The position numbers and the translations under genes were made by a program. The notes under the pieces were generated by a model. It was not told the DNA's origin. It saw only the letters and a program-made list of their open reading frames with translations, and made no database searches. Below are positions 13,101 to 26,219 of a stretch of DNA of 64,000 nucleotides, in pieces. Location of the stretch: positions 1-64,000 of the forward strand of contig JAJQJQ010000007.1 of the NCBI GenBank assembly GCA_028622995.1, in the 5' to 3' direction. This DNA comes from Panagrolaimus kolymaensis (taxonomy: Eukaryota > Nematoda > Chromadorea > Rhabditida > Panagrolaimidae). Positions within the stretch are counted from its first letter, which is position 1. The number at the start of each line of letters is the position of its first letter.

Positions 13101-16100
13101 GAGGTACTTCCCGTGCATGCGATTAAAAATCCCGTTGGGGATAATTTTAATATATTTAATAATAATTATTTGGATAAAAAAATTCATATCTCCAATTCAA
13201 GCCTTAATTCAAAGTTGATTTCGTTTCTCAACACATTTATGTTGTTGATGCCCGTGTTCATCAGAGCCATGGATAAATAAAAAATTTTGATTTTGTAAAA
13301 ACTTTTATTTTCAATAATTTTTATTAATGTTTTTAGAGCGATTCCAATGAATCTTAGCTCCCACCGCCCACAGGATCATATCGAAATGATCAACATTTTT
13401 TAATGTTTTTTCATCTTGAAGCTTGTGTTCAAAATTTTTTTTTTATCTCAATTGAAAGGCCTTGCCGTGGATGGCAGTTAAAACAGTAATACAGCATATT
13501 TTTTAAATAATAAATGAAAAATATTTGGATCAAAAAATTCATATGTCCAATTCAGACCGTAATTCAAAACGAGATTCACTAATCTCTCCCTCTATGCTTG
13601 TTGATACAAGTGTTTGGTATGTCAGGAAATAGTTTTATTTATTTTTTTTGCTGCCATTTCTGAAATGTCTTGTATTTGCATGAATTTATTTGAAGAAAAA
13701 TAAATAAAAACAAGAAAAAATAAGATCCGCTGAAGGGTCAAAAAATATTTGTTTCATAATTAAAACTTCTATAAAATCTTTCAACACTCAACAGACTGTT
13801 TTTGGTTTTTTTTTGTAGTGAAAACATGCATCAAATATGTTAAAACATTAAAAAGAATTTGTAGAATTATTTCTAGTATGATTAACTAGAAATTTAAATA
13901 AGCCAAAAAAATCAAAAATTTTGTGTTGTTGTTGTTGTTGTGGGTGAGGTTGTTGTTGTTGTTGAGGTTGTTGTTGTGGGTGAGGTTGTTGTTGTGGGTG
14001 AGGTTGTTGTTGTTGTTGAGGTTGTTGTTGTTGTTGAGGTTGTTGTTGTGGGTGAGGTTGTTGTTGTGGTTGTGCACCGGGATTCGAACCCAGCGAAAAT
14101 TCTGCAACGTCTTGCAAAAATTCCACTGCGCTACGAAACCCGATATTATAATAACAACTTTTTTGGACTATATGAAAGTGAACTTTTTGTTGAATTTTGA
14201 ACTAAATTTTCCATTTTTTTGGACAATTTTGAAAGAAAATAAAATAGTGGTTTACCTAAATCATTTATTATATATTTTTTCTCATGTTTTTTAATCCATT
14301 TTCTTCCCAACTACCTATTCAATGAAGTAAGGAATATTTAAATTTAATGTTTTTCATTTAAAGAAATCTTTTTTTAAGGTTAATGCCATGGCAAAAATCA
14401 AAAAAATCCAAAATTAATTTTTCTGTTTTAAAAATCTTGTAGTTTATGTATTTTACTAAATATTCGAACTCCACTTTTTTTTTTAATCATTGAGCTCATC
14501 AACAAGATATTTGGGTTTTAAATAAATGAATAACATTAAAAAATTTGCTGAATCACATTTTGAGTTACGGTGTTCAATAAAGCATCATATGGATATTTTT
14601 ATCCAAATATTTATTATATGATTTTTAAAAATTATTCGGTTTTGAACCGCATACCAATTATGACCTTCAACCAACATCCATAATTTATTTATGGACCTCC
14701 TCCTCTATCTATGTAAACGATCACTTCGAGGTGAACGTAACAACTATAAATTACTTCCAAATCGGCACCATAGGATTTATTTTTAAAAATATGATTTAAA
14801 ACGTATGTAAAAATGCATAATTAATGAGAAAAATAAGGCACTTTTCATGTGGAATTTTTTTTCTAATTCATATCGTTTTAAATTTGTTTAAGCTTACTCA
14901 ATGCTTGATGCTGATGTTTTTAAAATTTTTGAAGGCTTCCAAATCGTCACCATAGGATCCGTTTTGAAAAATATTATTGAAAATGGATGTAAAATAGCAT
15001 AAAAAATGATATTAATAAAGCACTTTTCCTCTGCAATTTTTTTTCTTATTCAAAAAGTTTTAAATTCGATTAAGGTACTTCAAGACTTGAAGCAAGTGTT
15101 CAAAAAATAAAAAATTCATCGATTGAGGTACTTCCCGTGCATGCGATTAAAAATCCCGTTGGGGATAATTTTAATATATTTAATAATAATTATTTGGATA
15201 AAAAAATTCATATCTCCAATTCAAGCCTTAATTCAAAGTTGATTTCGTTTCTCAACACATTTATGTTGTTGATGCCCGTGTTCATCAGAGCCATGGATAA
15301 ATAAAAAATTTTGATTTTGTAAAAACTTTTATTTTCAATAATTTTTATTAATGTTTTTAGAGCGATTCCAATGAATCTTAGCTCCCACCGCCCACAGGAT
15401 CATATCGAAATGATCAACATTTTTTAATGTTTTTTCATCTTGAAGCTTGTGTTCAAAATTTTTTTTTTATCTCAATTGAAAGGCCTTGCCGTGGATGGCA
15501 GTTAAAACAGTAATACAGCATATTTTTTAAATAATAAATGAAAAATATTTGGATCAAAAAATTCATATGTCCAATTCAGACCGTAATTCAAAACGAGATT
15601 CACTAATCTCTCCCTCTATGCTTGTTGATACAAGTGTTTGGTATGTCAGGAAATAGTTTTATTTATTTTTTTTGCTGCCATTTCTGAAATGTCTTGTATT
15701 TGCATGAATTTATTTGAAGAAAAATAAATAAAAACAAGAAAAAATAAGATCCGCTGAAGGGTCAAAAAATATTTGTTTCATAATTAAAACTTCTATAAAA
15801 TCTTTCAACACTCAACAGACTGTTTTTGGTTTTTTTTTGTAGTGAAAACATGCATCAAATATGTTAAAACATTAAAAAGAATTTGTAGAATTATTTCTAG
15901 TTTGATTAACTAGAAATTTAAATAAGCCAAAAAAATCAAAAATTTTGTGTTGTTGTTGTTGTTGTGGGTGAGGTTGTTGTTGTTGTTGAGGTTGTTGTTG
16001 TGGGTGAGGTTGTTGTTGTGGGTGAGGTTGTTGTTGTTGTTGAGGTTGTTGTTGTTGTTGAGGTTGTTGTTGTGGGTGAGGTTGTTGTTGTGGTTGTGCA

Positions 16101-19100
16101 CCGGGATTCGAACCCAGCGAAAATTCTGCAACGTCTTGCAAAAATTCCACTGCGCTACGAAACCCGATATTATAATAACAACTTTTTTGGACTATATGAA
16201 AGTGAACTTTTTGTTGAATTTTGAACTAAATTTTCCATTTTTTTGGACAATTTTGAAAGAAAATAAAATAGTGGTTTACCTAAATCATTTATTATATATT
16301 TTTTCTCATGTTTTTTAATCCATTTTCTTCCCAACTACCTATTCAATGAAGTAAGGAATATTTAAATTTAATGTTTTTCATTTAAAGAAATCTTTTTTTA
16401 AGGTTAATGCCATGGCAAAAATCAAAAAAATCCAAAATTAATTTTTCTGTTTTAAAAATCTTGTAGTTTATGTATTTTACTAAATATTCGAACTCCACTT
16501 TTTTTTTTAATCATTGAGCTCATCAACAAGATATTTGGGTTTTAAATAAATGAATAACATTAAAAAATTTGCTGAATCACATTTTGAGTTACGGTGTTCA
16601 ATAAAGCATCATATGGATATTTTTATCCAAATATTTATTATATGATTTTTAAAAATTATTCGGTTTTGAACCGCATACCAATTATGACCTTCAACCAACA
16701 TCCATAATTTATTTATGGACCTCCTCCTCTATCTATGTAAACGATCACTTCGAGGTGAACGTAACAACTATAAATTACTTCCAAATCGGCACCATAGGAT
16801 TTATTTTTAAAAATATGATTTAAAACGTATGTAAAAATGCATAATTAATGAGAAAAATAAGGCACTTTTCATGTGGAATTTTTTTTCTAATTCATATCGT
16901 TTTAAATTTGTTTAAGCTTACTCAATGCTTGATGCTGATGTTTTTAAAATTTTTGAAGGCTTCCAAATCGTCACCATAGGATCCGTTTTGAAAAATATTA
17001 TTGAAAATGGATGTAAAATAGCATAAAAAATGATATTAATAAAGCACTTTTCCTCTGCAATTTTTTTTCTTATTCAAAAAGTTTTAAATTCGATTAAGGT
17101 TCTTCAAGACTTGAAGCAAGTGTTCAAAAAATAAAAAATTCATCGATTGAGGTACTTCCCGTGCATGCGATTAAAAATCCCGTTGGGGATAATTTTAATA
17201 TATTTAATAATAATTATTTGGATAAAAAAATTCATATCTCCAATTCAAGCCTTAATTCAAAGTTGATTTCGTTTCTCAACACATTTATGTTGTTGATGCC
17301 CGTGTTCATCAGAGCCATGGATAAATAAAAAATTTTGATTTTGTAAAAACTTTTATTTTCAATAATTTTTATTAATGTTTTTAGAGCGATTCCAATGAAT
17401 CTTAGCTCCCACCGTCCACAGGATCATATCGAAATGATCAACATTTTTTAATGTTTTTTCATCTTGAAGCTTGTGTTCAAAATTTTTTTTTTATCTCAAT
17501 TGAAAGGCCTTGCCGTGGATGGCAGTTAAAACAGTAATACAGCATATTTTTTAAATAATAAATGAAAAATATTTGGATCAAAAAATTCATATGTCCAATT
17601 CAGACCGTAATTCAAAACGAGATTCACTAATCTCTCCCTCTATGCTTGTTGATACAAGTGTTTGGTATGTCAGGAAATAGTTTTATTTATTTTTTTTGCT
17701 GCCATTTCTGAAATGTCTTGTATTTGCATGAATTTATTTGAAGAAAAATAAATAAAAACAAGAAAAAATAAGATCCGCTGAAGGGTCAAAAAATATTTGT
17801 TTCATAATTAAAACTTCTATAAAATCTTTCAACACTCAACAGACTGTTTTTGGTTTTTTTTTGTAGTGAAAACATGCATCAAATATGTTAAAACATTAAA
17901 AAGAATTTGTAGAATTATTTCTAGTTTGATTAACTAGAAATTTAAATAAGCCAAAAAAATCAAAAATTTTGTGTTGTTGTTGTTGTTGTGGGTGAGGTTG
18001 TTGTTGTTGTTGAGGTTGTTGTTGTGGGTGAGGTTGTTGTTGTGGGTGAGGTTGTTGTTGTTGTTGAGGTTGTTGTTGTTGTTGAGGTTGTTGTTGTGGG
18101 TGAGGTTGTTGTTGTGGTTGTGCACCGGGATTCGAACCCAGCGAAAATTCTGCAACGTCTTGCAAAAATTCCACTGCGCTACGAAACCCGATATTATAAT
18201 AACAACTTTTTTGGACTATATGAAAGTGAACTTTTTGTTGAATTTTGAACTAAATTTTCCATTTTTTTGGACAATTTTGAAAGAAAATAAAATAGTGGTT
18301 TACCTAAATCATTTATTATATATTTTTTCTCATGTTTTTTAATCCATTTTCTTCCCAACTACCTATTCAATGAAGTAAGGAATATTTAAATTTAATGTTT
18401 TTCATTTAAAGAAATCTTTTTTTAAGGTTAATGCCATGGCAAAAATCAAAAAAATCCAAAATTAATTTTTCTGTTTTAAAAATCTTGTAGTTTATGTATT
18501 TTACTAAATATTCGAACTCCACTTTTTTTTTTAATCATTGAGCTCATCAACAAGATATTTGGGTTTTAAATAAATGAATAACATTAAAAAATTTGCTGAA
18601 TCACATTTTGAGTTACGGTGTTCAATAAAGCATCATATGGATATTTTTATCCAAATATTTATTATATGATTTTTAAAAATTATTCGGTTTTGAACCGCAT
18701 ACCAATTATGACCTTCAACCAACATCCATAATTTATTTATGGACCTCCTCCTCTATCTATGTAAACGATCACTTCGAGGTGAACGTAACAACTATAAATT
18801 ACTTCCAAATCGGCACCATAGGATTTATTTTTAAAAATATGATTTAAAACGTATGTAAAAATGCATAATTAATGAGAAAAATAAGGCACTTTTCATGTGG
18901 AATTTTTTTTCTAATTCATATCGTTTTAAATTTGTTTAAGCTTACTCAATGCTTGATGCTGATGTTTTTAAAATTTTTGAAGGCTTCCAAATCGTCACCA
19001 TAGGATCCGTTTTGAAAAATATTATTGAAAATGGATGTAAAATAGCATAAAAAAATGATATTAATAAAGCACTTTTCCTCTGCAATTTTTTTTCTTATTC

Positions 19101-22100
19101 AAAAAGTTTTAAATTCGATTAAGGTACTTCAAGACTTGAAGCAAGTGTTCAAAAAATAAAAAATTCATCGATTGAGGTACTTCCCGTGCATGCGATTAAA
19201 AATCCCGTTGGGGATAATTTTAATATATTTAATAATAATTATTTGGATAAAAAAATTCATATCTCCAATTCAAGCCTTAATTCAAAGTTGATTTCGTTTC
19301 TCAACACATTTATGTTGTTGATGCCCGTGTTCATCAGAGCCATGGATAAATAAAAAATTTTGATTTTGTAAAAACTTTTATTTTCAATAATTTTTATTAA
19401 TGTTTTTAGAGCGATTCCAATGAATCTTAGCTCCCACCGTCCACAGGATCATATCGAAATGATCAACATTTTTTAATGTTTTTTCATCTTGAAGCTTGTG
19501 TTCAAAATTTTTTTTTTATCTCAATTGAAAGGCCTTGCCGTGGATGGCAGTTAAAACAGTAATACAGCATATTTTTTAAATAATAAATGAAAAATATTTG
19601 GATCAAAAAATTCATATGTCCAATTCAGACCGTAATTCAAAACGAGATTCACTAATCTCTCCCTCTATGCTTGTTGATACAAGTGTTTGGTATGTCAGGA
19701 AATAGTTTTATTTATTTTTTTTGCTGCCATTTCTGAAATGTCTTGTATTTGCATGAATTTATTTGAAGAAAAATAAATAAAAACAAGAAAAAATAAGATC
19801 CGCTGAAGGGTCAAAAAATATTTGTTTCATAATTAAAACTTCTATAAAATCTTTCAACACTCAACAGACTGTTTTTGGTTTTTTTTTGTAGTGAAAACAT
19901 GCATCAAATATGTTAAAACATTAAAAAGAATTTGTAGAATTATTTCTAGTTTGATTAACTAGAAATTTAAATAAGCCAAAAAAATCAAAAATTTTGTGTT
20001 GTTGTTGTTGTTGTGGGTGAGGTTGTTGTTGTTGTTGAGGTTGTTGTTGTGGGTGAGGTTGTTGTTGTGGGTGAGGTTGTTGTTGTTGTTGAGGTTGTTG
20101 TTGTTGTTGAGGTTGTTGTTGTTGTTGTGGGTGAGGTTGTTGTTGTGGTTGTGCACCGGGATTCGAACCCAGCGAAAATTCTGCAACGTCTTGCAAAAAT
20201 TCCACTGCGCTACGAAACCCGATATTATAATAACAACTTTTTTGGACTATATGAAAGTGAACTTTTTGTTGAATTTTGAACTAAATTTTCCATTTTTTTG
20301 GACAATTTTGAAAGAAAATAAAATAGTGGTTTACCTAAATCATTTATTATATATTTTTTCTCATGTTTTTTAATCCATTTTCTTCCCAACTACCTATTCA
20401 ATGAAGTAAGGAATATTTAAATTTAATGTTTTTCATTTAAAGAAATCTTTTTTTAAGGTTAATGCCATGGCAAAAATCAAAAAAATCCAAAATTAATTTT
20501 TCTGTTTTAAAAATCTTGTAGTTTATGTATTTTACTAAATATTCGAACTCCACTTTTTTTTTTAATCATTGAGCTCATCAACAAGATATTTGGGTTTTAA
20601 ATAAATGAATAACATTAAAAAATTTGCTGAATCACATTTTGAGTTACGGTGTTCAATAAAGCATCATATGGATATTTTTATCCAAATATTTATTATATGA
20701 TTTTTAAAAATTATTCGGTTTTGAACCGCATACCAATTATGACCTTCAACCAACATCCATAATTTATTTATGGACCTCCTCCTCTATCTATGTAAACGAT
20801 CACTTCGAGGTGAACGTAACAACTATAAATTACTTCCAAATCGGCACCATAGGATTTATTTTTAAAAATATGATTTAAAACGTATGTAAAAATGCATAAT
20901 TAATGAGAAAAATAAGGCACTTTTCATGTGGAATTTTTTTTCTAATTCATATCGTTTTAAATTTGTTTAAGCTTACTCAATGCTTGATGCTGATGTTTTT
21001 AAAATTTTTGAAGGCTTCCAAATCGTCACCATAGGATCCGTTTTGAAAAATATTATTGAAAATGGATGTAAAATAGCATAAAAAATGATATTAATAAAGC
21101 ACTTTTCCTCTGCAATTTTTTTTCTTATTCAAAAAGTTTTAAATTCGATTAAGGTTCTTCAAGACTTGAAGCAAGTGTTCAAAAAATAAAAAATTCATCG
21201 ATTGAGGTACTTCCCGTGCATGCGATTAAAAATCCCGTTGGGGATAATTTTAATATATTTAATAATAATTATTTGGATAAAAAAATTCATATCTCCAATT
21301 CAAGCCTTAATTCAAAGTTGATTTCGTTTCTCAACACATTTATGTTGTTGATGCCCGTGTTCATCAGAGCCATGGATAAATAAAAAATTTTGATTTTGTA
21401 AAAACTTTTATTTTCAATAATTTTTATTAATGTTTTTAGAGCGATTCCAATGAATCTTAGCTCCCACCGTCCACAGGATCATATCGAAATGATCAACATT
21501 TTTTAATGTTTTTTCATCTTGAAGCTTGTGTTCAAAATTTTTTTTTTATCTCAATTGAAAGGCCTTGCCGTGGATGGCAGTTAAAACAGTAATACAGCAT
21601 ATTTTTTAAATAATAAATGAAAAATATTTGGATCAAAAAATTCATATGTCCAATTCAGACCGTAATTCAAAACGAGATTCACTAATCTCTCCCTCTATGC
21701 TTGTTGATACAAGTGTTTGGTATGTCAGGAAATAGTTTTATTTATTTTTTTTGCTGCCATTTCTGAAATGTCTTGTATTTGCATGAATTTATTTGAAGAA
21801 AAATAAATAAAAACAAGAAAAAATAAGATCCGCTGAAGGGTCAAAAAATATTTGTTTCATAATTAAAACTTCTATAAAATCTTTCAACACTCAACAGACT
21901 GTTTTTGGTTTTTTTTTGTAGTGAAAACATGCATCAAATATGTTAAAACATTAAAAAGAATTTGTAGAATTATTTCTAGTTTGATTAACTAGAAATTTAA
22001 ATAAGCCAAAAAAATCAAAAATTTTGTGTTGTTGTTGTTGTTGTTGTTGTGGGTGAGGTTGTTGTTGTTGTTGAGGTTGTTGTTGTGGGTGAGGTTGTTG

Positions 22101-24701
22101 TTGTGGTTGTGCACCGGGATTCGAACCCAGCGAAAATTCTGCAACGTCTTGCAAAAATTCCACTGCGCTACGAAACCCGATATTATAATAACAACTTTTT
22201 TGGACTATATGAAAGTGAACTTTTTGTTGAATTTTGAACTAAATTTTCCATTTTTTTGGACAATTTTGAAAGAAAATAAAATAGTGGTTTACCTAAATCA
22301 TTTATTATATATTTTTTCTCATGTTTTTTAATCCATTTTCTTCCCAACTACCTATTCAATGAAGTAAGGAATATTTAAATTTAATGTTTTTCATTTAAAG
22401 AAATCTTTTTTTAAGGTTAATGCCATGGCAAAAATCAAAAAAATCCAAAATTAATTTTTCTGTTTTAAAAATCTTGTAGTTTATGTATTTTACTAAATAT
22501 TCGAACTCCACTTTTTTTTTTAATCATTGAGCTCATCAACAAGATATTTGGGTTTTAAATAAATGAATAACATTAAAAAATTTGCTGAATCACATTTTGA
22601 GTTACGGTGTTCAATAAAGCATCATATGGATATTTTTATCCAAATATTTATTATATGATTTTTAAAAATTATTCGGTTTTGAACCGCATACCAATTATGA
22701 CCTTCAACCAACATCCATAATTTATTTATGGACCTCCTCCTCTATCTATGTAAACGATCACTTCGAGGTGAACGTAACAACTATAAATTACTTCCAAATC
22801 GGCACCATAGGATTTATTTTTAAAAATATGATTTAAAACGTATGTAAAAATGCATAATTAATGAGAAAAATAAGGCACTTTTCATGTGGAATTTTTTTTC
22901 TAATTCATATCGTTTTAAATTTGTTTAAGCTTACTCAATGCTTGATGCTGATGTTTTTAAAATTTTTGAAGGCTTCCAAATCGTCACCATAGGATCCGTT
23001 TTGAAAAATATTATTGAAAATGGATGTAAAATAGCATAAAAAATGATATTAATAAAGCACTTTTCCTCTGCAATTTTTTTTCTTATTCAAAAAGTTTTAA
23101 ATTCGATTAAGGTACTTCAAGACTTGAAGCAAGTGTTCAAAAAATAAAAAATTCATCGATTGAGGTACTTCCCGTGCATGCGATTAAAAATCCCGTTGGG
23201 GATAATTTTAATATATTTAATAATAATTATTTGGATAAAAAAATTCATATCTCCAATTCAAGCCTTAATTCAAAGTTGATTTCGTTTCTCAACACATTTA
23301 TGTTGTTGATGCCCGTGTTCATCAGAGCCATGGATAAATAAAAAATTTTGATTTTGTAAAAACTTTTATTTTCAATAATTTTTATTAATGTTTTTAGAGC
23401 GATTCCAATGAATCTTAGCTCCCACCGTCCACAGGATCATATCGAAATGATCAACATTTTTTAATGTTTTTTCATCTTGAAGCTTGTGTTCAAAATTTTT
23501 TTTTTATCTCAATTGAAAGGCCTTGCCGTGGATGGCAGTTAAAACAGTAATACAGCATATTTTTTAAATAATAAATGAAAAATATTTGGATCAAAAAATT
23601 CATATGTCCAATTCAGACCGTAATTCAAAACGAGATTCACTAATCTCTCCCTCTATGCTTGTTGATACAAGTGTTTGGTATGTCAGGAAATAGTTTTATT
23701 TATTTTTTTTGCTGCCATTTCTGAAATGTCTTGTATTTGCATGAATTTATTTGAAGAAAAATAAATAAAAACAAGAAAAAATAAGATCCGCTGAAGGGTC
23801 AAAAAATATTTGTTTCATAATTAAAACTTCTATAAAATCTTTCAACACTCAACAGACTGTTTTTGGTTTTTTTTTGTAGTGAAAACATGCATCAAATATG
23901 TTAAAACATTAAAAAGAATTTGTAGAATTATTTCTAGTATGATTAACTAGAAATTTAAATAAGCCAAAAAAATCAAAAATTTTGTGTTGTTGTTGTTGTT
24001 GTGGGTGAGGTTGTTGTTGTTGTTGAGGTTGTTGTTGTGGGTGAGGTTGTTGTTGTGGTTGTGCACCGGGATTCGAACCCAGCGAAAATTCTGCAACGTC
24101 TTGCAAAAATTCCACTGCGCTACGAAACCCGATATTATAATAACAACTTTTTTGGACTATATGAAAGTGAACTTTTTGTTGAATTTTGAACTAAATTTTC
24201 CATTTTTTTGGACAATTTTGAAAGAAAATAAAATAGTGGTTTACCTAAATCATTTATTATATATTTTTTCTCATGTTTTTTAATCCATTTTCTTCCCAAC
24301 TACCTATTCAATGAAGTAAGGAATATTTAAATTTAATGTTTTTCATTTAAAGAAATCTTTTTTTAAGGTTAATGCCATGGCAAAAATCAAAAAAATCCAA
24401 AATTAATTTTTCTGTTTTAAAAATCTTGTAGTTTATGTATTTTACTAAATATTCGAACTCCACTTTTTTTTTTAATCATTGAGCTCATCAACAAGATATT
24501 TGGGTTTTAAATAAATGAATAACATTAAAAAATTTGCTGAATCACATTTTGAGTTACGGTGTTCAATAAAGCATCATATGGATATTTTTATCCAAATATT
24601 TATTATATGATTTTTAAAAATTATTCGGTTTTGAACCGCATACCAATTATGACCTTCAACCAACATCCATAATTTATTTATGGACCTCCTCCTTAAATTT
24701 A

Positions 24702-24901
24702 TGACACTGCAGTTTTTGAAGTTAGCAAAATATTAAAATTTCTTGGATCTTTAACTAAAATTAATGCCAGACAAAATTATGAGCTTTGGTAGTTTTTATA
24801 ATTTTGTTTATGAAGAATCGATCTTCCATTAAATATTTGACACTGCAATTTTTGAAGTTAGCAAAATATTATAATTTCTTGGATCTTTAACTAAAATTAA
24901 T
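24702..24901. repeat. 64-bp direct duplication at the array edge
   Basis: Two copies of a 64-base sequence beginning TGACACTGCA and ending CTAAAATTAAT lie at 24702-24765 and 24838-24901, 136 bases apart and differing at about two positions. They start right after the last satellite unit stops and are not part of that unit. No coding frame is evident. They may be remnants of another small tandem repeat. Confidence 0.85.
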
Positions 24902-24962
24902 AACCAAAAACTGGAAAACCTGATTTATTTATTACAATGACATGCAACCCAAATTGTGATTC

Positions 24963-25145
24963 AGCAAAGTCAAAGATATTGAAGATGAAAACAAAAAGCT
25001 TGTAAAAAAGATTGATTTATTAAATCAAAGTAAACATGATCTTGCACCAAAACTTTAGAAACCTCCAACTTCATCAAAATCAACAAATAAAGCTGGAACA
25101 TCAACAGAACGTCCTGGAGCTGCTCCTGAAAAGTTAGATGGTGAC
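24963..25145 (+). pseudogene. Broken coiled-coil exon, family not recognised
   Basis: This stretch reads in one frame as a charged, coiled-coil-like segment (SKVKDIEDENKKLVKKID and onward), is cut by TAG at 25056-25058, and continues in the same frame as a Ser/Thr/Pro/Lys-rich stretch ending GAAPEKLDGD directly before a good donor, GTAAG, at 25146. A TTTTCAG acceptor follows at about 25252, but no clear continuation follows it. Codon-like composition and the intact donor suggest a decayed exon. The parent gene was not seen in the window. A real short protein ending at the TAG is the alternative. Confidence 0.4.
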
Positions 25146-25427
25146 GTAAGTTATTTTTATATTGTTTAGAAGTATTGGGGAATTTGTTATATCAAAAGGA
25201 ATCGCTTGAAATGTTTGCTGTTAATTAAAGTGTTAATTTGTTTAATTTTCAGGATATATATTAATTCTTTATTCAAATTCAAAAGAAAATTCTCTGGACT
25301 ATCAAATGTGCTGTTAAGAAATGATTTCAACATCCCATATTATTTATAGTATTTTTTATTTATTGTTTGAATTATCATATATATTTTAAGTAATAAATCT
25401 TTATTTTTCAATGAGATTGTGACTTAG

Positions 25428-25581
25428 ATTTGAAAAAATGGATCTTGGAAAACGATTTGATTTACGTGGACATCGACATTTATGGAAAATAAAAGATTTT
25501 TGGGGTTATTCTCGAGAACTTGTAACCATTTTAAAGCCTCATAAAAATTCATATGAACTCATTACAGCATGGAAACAGTAA
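25428..25581 (+). pseudogene. C-terminal gene fragment, paralogous to the gene at 31505-32324
   Basis: After an acceptor-like TTAG at 25424-25427 the frame reads FEKMDLGKRFDLRGHRHLWK and runs to TAA at 25579-25581 (the ORF from ATG at 25438 is 47 codons). It aligns with the last ~50 residues of the 171-residue protein downstream of the myosin gene: both have FE, a Gly/Arg-rich turn, an aromatic residue before WK, an LVTI stretch, a Pro, an Asn and Tyr-Glu-Leu-Ile-Thr-Ala, then end within five residues. No upstream exon matching the rest of that protein was found, so a partial duplicate is most likely. A short functional gene cannot be excluded. Confidence 0.5.
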
Positions 25582-26210
25582 ATTTTTTGTAAAATTTGAA
25601 AATGCATTCACCCTTTTTTATTACTATTTTTTCTTTAAAAAATACGAAGTTTCAAACGCTAAAGTTATTGCATAACTTATTTGAATCGTCATCAGTCAAA
25701 CTTGAATAAAGTAAATCTTCCATTCACCTCCTGTATGCTAAGAAAGTTTTTCCATGCAACAATACATGTAGCAAAAATAATGTTCAAAAAAAAAGAAAAA
25801 CTATCAGTTAGCTTGGATGGATGATAATCAAAGTTTATGAAAATCAACAAACAAAAAGCGATTTAAAATATGTATGTAAAAGGTATCAAAACAAAGTAAT
25901 TTAGAATGACGACAAGAAAAAAAAAGTTAGGCTTTTTTCAATAAAGCAACAAAAAAATTTAAACTTGCGCTTCACTCTTTTTTTCATGACGCGAATGAAT
26001 GAGTGAGATTGCATCTTTTTGCATTACTGTTTCGTTGCTTTCCTTTCATTATTTTTGTTTACATCTTTTCATTCGTTCATTTCAAAGTTAACAAATTTTT
26101 TCAAGCTCCATCAAACCTCCCTTTTTTTTACATCCTTCGTAAATTTTTTTCTTCGGGTTTTTAGTTATCCATTTACATGGTCTATTTTTTCATAATTAAC
26201 CATATTCATC
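25582..26210 (+). promoter_or_regulatory. Upstream region of the myosin gene, no gene seen
   Basis: AT-rich, homopolymer-rich sequence between the gene fragment and the myosin start. No ORF of note. It should hold the promoter, but no specific factor site is recognised with confidence. Confidence 0.35.
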
Positions 26211-26217
26211 ATTTTAG
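26211..26217 (+). promoter_or_regulatory. 3' splice site 2 nt before the myosin start codon
   Basis: ATTTTAG lies two bases before the ATG at 26220. It is either a spliced-leader trans-splice acceptor, usual in nematodes, or the acceptor of an intron in the 5' leader. A cis-spliced upstream coding exon is possible because animal myosin II proteins usually have about 15 more residues at the N-terminus. Confidence 0.55.
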
Positions 26218-26219
26218 GT

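Larger units (their letters stand above)
1..24693. repeat. Tandem satellite array, ~2.02 kb unit
   Basis: Direct head-to-tail repeat of one unit, nearly identical from copy to copy. Using the conserved 11-mer on the tRNA-like A box as the anchor, copies fall at 86, 2111, 4135, 6159, 8117, 10075, 12099, 14123, 16147, 18171, 20202, 22160 and 24112, giving periods of 2025, 2024, 2024, 1958, 1958, 2024, 2024, 2024, 2024, 2031, 1958 and 1952. Nearly all length variation comes from an internal minisatellite. The array is already in progress at base 1 and stops abruptly about 580 bases into its last unit. No unit has a plausible protein-coding gene. The few single-base differences between copies argue against simple assembly duplication, though true copy number cannot be judged from one window. 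Confidence 0.97.

Noticed and set aside
24963..25581. A single gene joining the coiled-coil exon to the downstream C-terminal fragment
   Set aside because: The internal TAG and the lack of a readable exon after the 25252 acceptor break the chain. The right-hand fragment is better explained as a copy of the 31.5 kb gene.
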